Source of the DNA: Chloroflexota bacterium
GTDB lineage: Bacteria > Chloroflexota > Dehalococcoidia > DSTF01 > JACRBR01
Assembly (NCBI GenBank): GCA_025355835.1
Contig: JANXYW010000107.1
Location: forward strand, 1-10,502
Length of the DNA stretch: 10,502 bases
Direction of reading: 5' to 3'
The notes under the pieces are model-generated. The model was not told the DNA's origin. It saw only the letters and a list, made by a program, of their open reading frames with translations, and ran no database searches. This document shows positions 6,394 through 10,502 of the stretch, in pieces (positions within the stretch are counted from its first letter, which is position 1; each line of letters starts with the position of its first letter). The position numbers and the translations under genes are program-made.

Positions 6394-6406
6394 GGACGTT
6401 TGTTCT
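6393..6406. promoter_or_regulatory. LexA-like (SOS) box overlapping the recA -35
   Basis: AGAACAAACGTCCT on the minus strand matches GAAC-N4-GTTC with one mismatch (GTCC for GTTC). Its last base is the first base of the TTGACA -35 element. Its centre is 53 bp, close to five helical turns, from the centre of the other box. Confidence 0.55.
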
Positions 6407-6502
6407 GATTCATGTCAACTCGTTCGAGTCGTCGAATCCGAATCTGGCTGCGGCCATTGTAGCTCTCGCGGGCAGCGAGAAAGGGGAGCGTTTGATAAAG
6501 CT

Positions 6503-6637
6503 GTAGCGTGGGCTTTCCAGCCCGCGCGGTCTCCGCTATCGCGCACGTCGCGCGAGACGCGCCGGAAGGCCCCATGCGCTGCTCTCTGCGGATCGTGCTG
6601 GACTCGAGCATCGCGCGGGCTGAAAAGCCCGCGCTAC
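6503..6637. repeat. REP-like inverted pair 2 (GTAG-headed palindromes)
   Basis: Unit A (6503-6529, plus strand) and unit B (6612-6637, minus strand) face each other across about 82 bp. Both start GTAGCG followed by a GC-rich hairpin. In unit B the 9-bp stem GCGCGGGCT/AGCCCGCGC is perfect around a TTTC loop; in unit A one pair is G-T. The family match to pair 1 is clear from the GTAGCGYGRRCTT head. The tip of unit B supplies the TAG stop codon of the HAD gene. Confidence 0.8.
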
Positions 6638-7356
6638 GGAAGGTGATGCTCGCTCCCGACGTCTGTAGAGTGGTTCAGCATCATCTCCAGCACCGCGCGC
6701 AGCCCCGCGACATTGCGCACCTCCGCGTCCGGCACTTCATCGGCCGAGCGCGGCTGCTGTGCGGCGTGCCGCCCCGTCCGGTAGAGCACCGTATGCATCC
6801 CTAACGTCCGCGCCGGCGCGACGTCGTTGTCGATACGGTCGCCCACCATGACGCACTCTTCCGGCGCGACGCCGAGATCCTCGCAACAGCGCAAGAACAG
6901 CCGCACGTCAGGCTTGTGGAAGCCGTGCGTACCGGACACCTCGCGATGGTGGAAGTACTGACCGATGCCGTGCTCGTCGAGCACCGCCAGCGTCGCGTGC
7001 GGCTGATTCGCCGCGAGCCCCAAGCGCAGCCCGCGCTCGTGTAACCACGCGATCACATCGGCGATGCCCGGACGCAACTCGAACGCCGGCGAGTCGTGCA
7101 TCGCTGCGCGGAAGGCGGCGTACACGCGAGGCGATGTCTCCATGTGACCGTGTGTGAGCCGCCAGATGATCGCCGTGTGCGCATCCGGCGCGAAGTGCTC
7201 GACCGCCCACGCGCAGGCCGCCGTGTACTCCTTCTCGTTGACCGGAACACCCTCGCGTACGAGCGCTGCGCGGATCGCGGCATCGACGCGCCGTTCATGC
7301 TCGATCTCGGTATTCATCGGCCCACCGACATCGAACAGCACGGCGCGGATGGGCAT
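6634..7356 (-). CDS. HAD-superfamily hydrolase with altered motif I
   Basis: This 240-aa cytosolic protein is a HAD hydrolase with a helical cap (HAD-IA type), a superfamily of mostly phosphatases and dehalogenases. Motif I is FDVGGP, with nucleophile D9 but Gly at the +2 position where phosphatases carry the general acid Asp. Motif II is LAANQ (around 114-118), lacking the usual Ser/Thr. Motif III K148 is in HKPD, and motif IV GDRIDND (172-178) supplies D173 and D177. The cap lies between about 16 and 95. DxG versions of motif I occur in the superfamily, so the protein may be active with a non-standard substrate, or non-catalytic; the substrate cannot be read from the sequence. Start ATG 7356 has AAGGA 5 nt upstream, and that site touches the stop codon of the PIN gene, suggesting translational coupling. 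The stop TAG lies in a REP-like unit. Confidence 0.87.
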   Translation of the reverse strand: MPIRAVLFDVGGPMNTEIEHERRVDAAIRAALVREGVPVNEKEYTAACAWAVEHFAPDAHTAIIWRLTHGHMETSPRVYAAFRAAMHDSPAFELRPGIADVIAWLHERGLRLGLAANQPHATLAVLDEHGIGQYFHHREVSGTHGFHKPDVRLFLRCCEDLGVAPEECVMVGDRIDNDVAPARTLGMHTVLYRTGRHAAQQPRSADEVPDAEVRNVAGLRAVLEMMLNHSTDVGSEHHLP

Positions 7357-7365
7357 CGTGATCCT

Positions 7366-7848
7366 TCAGGCAGACGTTCGCGCGAGCGGGTACTCCGACA
7401 GCAGCCGCACGTTTGTGTGCGCGCCGCTGACTGCGGCGTGCAATGCCTCATCGGCCGTCCACAGATCGCACGCGACGATCTCCGCCAGCGCGACGTAGAA
7501 CGCGTCATAGATCCACTTGAGGTCGAACTGGGCCGCTATCTCGAACGCACGTCTGTGAATTCCGGAAGGCGACATGATCACGACCGCGAGCGCCTCAGCC
7601 TCGTCGATGAGTGGCAGTGCATCATCCAGGCTCAAACTGCCAAGCCGAACCCGCTTGTAGATGGCGCTCGACACTTCGGCCAGGAGGTATTCGGGGGCCA
7701 CAAAGATGCCGCCGCTCTCCGCAATGTGTTCATACAACAAGAATGATCGCGCCGAATCGATCTCATCGACCAGCCACTTCGCGACGACGCTCGCGTCGAC
7801 GCAGGTTAGCGACTCAGAGGCGCGCGTCGCGCTCTCTCCTCGCCTCAT
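7366..7848 (-). CDS. PIN-domain protein, VapC-like ribonuclease toxin
   Basis: PIN proteins are metal-dependent ribonucleases; VapC toxins cut tRNA or rRNA until an antitoxin neutralises them. The 160-aa product shows four acidic positions in the right order: D18 in CVDASVVAKWL, E58 in PEYLLAEVSSAIYK, D115 in IYDAFYVALAE and D133 in LWTADEALH, so the active site looks intact. The start ATG 7848 has no clear ribosome binding site and lies inside the 3' end of the upstream HTH gene (35-bp overlap), the arrangement expected for translational coupling in a toxin-antitoxin pair. The first 14 residues may be an artefact of this start, but I see no good alternative start codon before D18. The HAD gene begins 9 bp after its stop. 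The target RNA cannot be inferred. Confidence 0.85.
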   Translation of the reverse strand: MRRGESATRASESLTCVDASVVAKWLVDEIDSARSFLLYEHIAESGGIFVAPEYLLAEVSSAIYKRVRLGSLSLDDALPLIDEAEALAVVIMSPSGIHRRAFEIAAQFDLKWIYDAFYVALAEIVACDLWTADEALHAAVSGAHTNVRLLSEYPLARTSA

Positions 7849-8197
7849 GAATCAGGGGTAAGGACGGCTCGAGGAGCTTCCCGCCGCGGCGCGCGAGGAT
7901 TCGTTTGTTGATGGCGCGAATGCTCGCCATCACCTCTGCTGGGGATCTGGTCGGATCTCCCCGATGGATGATGTACGGCTCCAGCTCTGCAAGGGTCATG
8001 GGACGTCGAGGACGGACGGGCTGCGTTACCATGCCGAGATCTGCCCGCCGAATTCGGATGGCGCGCGGCCCTCTCCGCACCGCCGGAAGGCGCCCGGAGT
8101 CGATCCACCGCGCAACCGTAGGTTTGCTCACGCGCAGAAGCTGCGCCGCCTCCGCGATCGTGCAGTATTCAGATTCGGCTGCCTCATGAGTGATCAT
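7814..8197 (-). CDS. HTH (excisionase/MerR-type) DNA-binding protein, probable antitoxin for the PIN protein
   Basis: The 127-aa product has an N-terminal winged-helix of the HTH_17/excisionase type (about 11-53): YCTIAEAAQLLRVSKPTVARW, then the wing IDSGRLPAVRRGPRAIRIRRADL. The C-terminal part (about 57-127, Pro/Arg-rich then charged helices) resembles nothing I can name; in antitoxins this region usually wraps the toxin. Its overlap with the PIN gene by 35 bp and its position upstream make it the likely antitoxin and autorepressor. ATG 8197 lies inside the second unit of a five-unit 10-bp repeat, and no Shine-Dalgarno is visible before it; an in-frame TGA just upstream excludes a longer N-terminus. 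Very short leaders or leaderless translation are therefore possible. The alternative reading is a stand-alone regulator unrelated to the toxin. Confidence 0.78.
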   Translation of the reverse strand: MITHEAAESEYCTIAEAAQLLRVSKPTVARWIDSGRLPAVRRGPRAIRIRRADLGMVTQPVRPRRPMTLAELEPYIIHRGDPTRSPAEVMASIRAINKRILARRGGKLLEPSLPLIHEARRERDARL

Positions 8198-8230
8198 ACG
8201 TACTCATACGTTATCATAAGCTCTCACAAG
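8181..8230. repeat. Five 10-bp direct repeats at the HTH/PIN promoter, candidate operator
   Basis: Five back-to-back decamers on the plus strand: gccTCATGAG, tgaTCATACG, tacTCATACG, ttaTCATAAG, ctcTCACAAG. All keep TCA at positions 4-6 and G at position 10, with consensus nnnTCATAMG. The exact 10-bp period puts each unit on nearly the same face of the helix. The array spans the start codon of the HTH gene and the short gap to metH. The units also create TATGAT/TATGAG -10-like sequences on the minus strand; a matching -35 is not convincing. Confidence 0.7.
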
Positions 8231-8245
8231 CCTGCAAATGGCTCG

Positions 8246-10502
8246 CTATGCTTCGGCATCCTCACCCCCCGGGCCCGTACCGAAGTACGCGGCGTCCGGG
8301 TGCGCGAAGACGAGCGCCGATACCGACGCCTCGGGCTCCATCATGAAGCCTTCGGTGAGGTCGACGCCGACTTCGGCCGGACGGAGCAGCCGGAAGAGGC
8401 CCGCTTGCTGATCGAGATCGGGACACGCGGGATAGCCGAACGAGTAGCGCTTGCCGCGATAGTGTGCCTGGAACAGCTCCTTCCGCGCCAAATCCGCCGG
8501 ATCCGGGAAGCCCCAGAGCGTGCGGATGCGGGCGTGCACCCACTCCGCTGTCGCTTCCGCCGTCTCCAGTGCGAGCGCCATCAGCGCGTACGAGCGCAGG
8601 TACTCGCCCGCCAGCTTCGCTTCTTCCGCAAGCTCGCGGATGCCAGCGCCCGCCGTCGTCACGAACATCGCGACGTGATCGCGCGTGATCGCCCGACCGC
8701 GCGCGTCGCGCTCCGGCGGCAGCACCAGATCGCTCAGCGCCATGCCGTCCGCTTTGCGCTGGCGAGGGAACAGGAACGTCTCGACTGGCACGACTTCGCC
8801 CGGCTCGAAGATGTGCAGCTTGTTGCCGTCGGGCTCCGCCTCGAAGAACTGCCACACCGCCTTCGCGGTCATCTTCTTGCGCGCTTCCGCCTTCACTTTC
8901 TCGACGTTGCGCTCCAGTTCGAGCGCCTTCACGTCGCCGGCGGCGAGCGCGTCGGTGAAGCGGCCGCGAAAGCCCAGGTGGCGGCCGAAGAGCATCTGCG
9001 GGTTGATGTAGCTCCAGATCTCGTCGAGATCGGCGATCGTTTCGACGTGGCGATCCAGATCCGGCACGGGCAGCGTGGGCACGTCTATGCGGATGCGCGC
9101 GCTGCGCTCCTCCGTCTCCGGCGGCAATTCTTCCTGCGGTGTGCGCATCTTCTCGGTTAGCGGCCGCTCGATCAGCTCCGCTTCGAGCTGCGCGCGCGCG
9201 TCCGGATCCATCAGTTTATTCAGCGTGTCGAGGCCGTTCATCGCGTCGTTGCAGTACACCACCGTCGCATCGTACGCCGGCGCGATCTTGCCGCGCGTGA
9301 AGCGATCGGACAGCGCCGCACCGCCGACGAGCAGCGGCTTGTCGATGCCCGCCGTCCGCAGGTCGCCCGCGGTGATCACCATCTGCTGGGCCGACTTCAC
9401 CAGCAGCCCCGAGAGGCCGATGGCATCCGGCTGGTGCTGGTGCACGGCCTCAATCAGCACCTCCGGCGGAATCTTGATGCCGAGGTTGATGACGCGATAG
9501 CCGTTGTTCGACAGGATGATGTCGACCAGGTTCTTGCCGATGTCGTGCACGTCGCCCTTGACGGTCGCCAGCAGCACCTTGCCGCGCGTGCTCGACTCGG
9601 CCTTCTCCATGTACTGCTCCAGGTGCGTGACAGCAGCCTTCATCGCCTCGGCGCTCTGCAGCACCTCCGCAACGATCAGCTCGTTCGCGTTGAACAGCCG
9701 GCCGACCTCCTCCATACCCTTCATCAGCGGGCCGTTGATGATCTCCAGCGGCGTCGATTCCGCGCGCTTCAGCTCGAGGTCGGCAACGAGGCCCTCTTTT
9801 GTGCCTTCGACGATGCAGTTCGCCAGCCGCTCGTCCAGCGGTAGCAGCGAGACGTCTTTCTTCACGCGCGACTGCGCACCGCGGAAGTGCGCCGCGAATG
9901 CCGCAACCGGATCGTCGCCCCGGTTCCACAGCAGGTCTTCCGCAAGCTTCCGCTCGTCGTCCGGAATCGATGCGTATCGTTCGAGCTTCTCGCTGTTGAC
10001 GATCGCCAGATCAAGTCCGGCCTTCGTGCAGTGATACAGGAACACCGAATTCAGCACTTCGCGCCCGGCTTCGGGCAGACCAAAGGACACATTACTGATG
10101 CCGAGGATCGTCTTCGCATCCGGCAGCGCCTCTTTGATCAGCCGGATGCCCTCGATCGTCTCGACGGCGCAGGCGACGTAGTTCTTGTCGCCCGTCGCGC
10201 ACGGGAACACCAGCGGGTCGAAGATGATGTCGCCCGCGCGAATGCCGTAGTCTTCCGTCAGCAGCTTCCACGATCGTTGGGCGATAGCTACTTTGCGTTC
10301 GCGCGTGATCGCCTGCGCCTGCTCTTTGTCCTCGTCGATGCAGCCGACGACGAGCGCCGCACCGTACATGCGCGCCAGCGGTGTCACGCGCTCGAACTTC
10401 TCCAGCCCGTCTTCGAGGTTGATCGAGTTGATGATCGACTTGCCCTGGCAGTACGTCAGCGATCGCTCAAGCGCGACCGGATCCGTCGTGTCGATCATGA
10501 TC
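8246..10502 (-). CDS. metH: Methionine synthase, cobalamin-dependent (5'-truncated by the window)
   Basis: MetH transfers a methyl group from 5-methyl-tetrahydrofolate to homocysteine through bound cobalamin. The frame stays open to the window edge, so the first visible residues are internal; the start and any homocysteine-binding domain lie outside. About 750 residues are visible from the internal Met at 10498: the folate-binding barrel (about 1-205; GKSIINSINLEDG, DIIFDPLVFPCATG, GISNVSFGLP), the cobalamin cap helices (about 215-300; GPLMKGMEEVGRLF), the B12 domain with cobalt ligand H318 in GDVHDIGKN plus GLSGLLVKSAQQM and LVGGAALS, and the reactivation domain (about 485-740; RGKRYSFGYPACPD, LTEGFMMEPEASVSALVFAHPD), which binds S-adenosylmethionine. 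No frameshift is seen. Its stop is 48 bp before the HTH gene, and the decamer array fills most of that gap; no terminator is evident. Confidence 0.97.
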   Translation of the reverse strand, partial: IMIDTTDPVALERSLTYCQGKSIINSINLEDGLEKFERVTPLARMYGAALVVGCIDEDKEQAQAITRERKVAIAQRSWKLLTEDYGIRAGDIIFDPLVFPCATGDKNYVACAVETIEGIRLIKEALPDAKTILGISNVSFGLPEAGREVLNSVFLYHCTKAGLDLAIVNSEKLERYASIPDDERKLAEDLLWNRGDDPVAAFAAHFRGAQSRVKKDVSLLPLDERLANCIVEGTKEGLVADLELKRAESTPLEIINGPLMKGMEEVGRLFNANELIVAEVLQSAEAMKAAVTHLEQYMEKAESSTRGKVLLATVKGDVHDIGKNLVDIILSNNGYRVINLGIKIPPEVLIEAVHQHQPDAIGLSGLLVKSAQQMVITAGDLRTAGIDKPLLVGGAALSDRFTRGKIAPAYDATVVYCNDAMNGLDTLNKLMDPDARAQLEAELIERPLTEKMRTPQEELPPETEERSARIRIDVPTLPVPDLDRHVETIADLDEIWSYINPQMLFGRHLGFRGRFTDALAAGDVKALELERNVEKVKAEARKKMTAKAVWQFFEAEPDGNKLHIFEPGEVVPVETFLFPRQRKADGMALSDLVLPPERDARGRAITRDHVAMFVTTAGAGIRELAEEAKLAGEYLRSYALMALALETAEATAEWVHARIRTLWGFPDPADLARKELFQAHYRGKRYSFGYPACPDLDQQAGLFRLLRPAEVGVDLTEGFMMEPEASVSALVFAHPDAAYFGTGPGGEDAEA

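Larger units (their letters stand above)
6319..6633. other. Intergenic region between HAD gene and recA
   Basis: This 315-bp gap holds, in recA reading order, a GTAG-headed REP-like pair (6503-6637, touching the HAD stop codon), a short hairpin TCTCGC/GCGAGA (6464-6480) without a U-tract, the recA promoter with its two LexA-like boxes (6340-6406), and the recA leader with its ribosome binding site AGGAGG (6325-6330). I see no gene in it. Confidence 0.7.

Noticed and set aside
6464..6480. Hairpin TCTCGC/GCGAGA as a terminator for the HAD gene
   Set aside because: The stem is only 6 bp and no U-tract follows on the minus strand.
6508..6804. Plus-strand small gene starting in the REP-like pair
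   Set aside because: Its first part is repeat sequence and its second part is antisense to the HAD gene; there is no ribosome binding site.
8181..8230. CRISPR array
   Set aside because: The units are 10 bp with no spacers, and no cas gene is nearby; a phased operator fits better.
7964..9160. 398-codon plus-strand frame opposite metH and the HTH gene
   Set aside because: It is antisense to conserved MetH domains, and its composition (Arg, Leu, His, Asp) is that expected of a frame shadow.

Overview
The window reads as chromosomal housekeeping DNA from a high-GC bacterium, most likely a member of the Chloroflexota (Dehalococcoidia/Tepidiformia-like). The pointers are high GC content, a recA / recX / rny / ymdB gene order, and a lipoprotein with a Ser/Gly/Thr/Pro-rich linker after the lipobox. 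The phylum call is an inference from gene order and protein style and was not checked against a database. All nine supported genes lie on the minus strand, so the biological reading order runs from high to low coordinates.

Layout in reading order: (1) the 3' three quarters of metH (8246-10502, cut by the window edge), with folate-binding, cobalamin-binding and reactivation domains. (2) An accessory cassette of an excisionase/MerR-type HTH protein, an overlapping VapC-like PIN protein and a HAD hydrolase (6634-8197), preceded by five 10-bp direct repeats. (3) recA with a very good sigma-A-type promoter flanked by two LexA-like boxes, followed by an 82-aa CxxC/CxxC protein and a strong hairpin terminator. 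(4) recX and a beta-propeller lipoprotein. (5) rny (RNase Y) with its own strong promoter. (6) ymdB, a TIGR00282-type metallophosphoesterase, ending a few bases inside the window.

How the genes fit together: recA, recX and the LexA-like boxes form a recombination/SOS unit. The small CxxC protein shares the recA transcript, and recX lies beyond the terminator, as in E. coli. RNase Y and YmdB are neighbours in many bacteria. RNase Y is a membrane-anchored endoribonuclease, and YmdB is a phosphoesterase reported to act on cyclic nucleotides. MetH makes methionine from homocysteine and methyl-tetrahydrofolate. The HTH/PIN pair looks like a toxin-antitoxin module inserted between metH and recA, with a HAD gene translationally close behind.

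The least ordinary content is non-coding. There are GTAG-headed REP-like palindromes (two inverted pairs plus a related hairpin), and two arrays of TAG spaced exactly 7 nt that begin at gene stop codons and give stops in all three frames. There is also the decamer array at the HTH/PIN promoter, the symmetric pair of LexA-like boxes at recA, and a 14-nt promoter core shared by recA and rny. I found no CRISPR array, tRNA, rRNA, insertion sequence or large undescribed defence or biosynthetic system.
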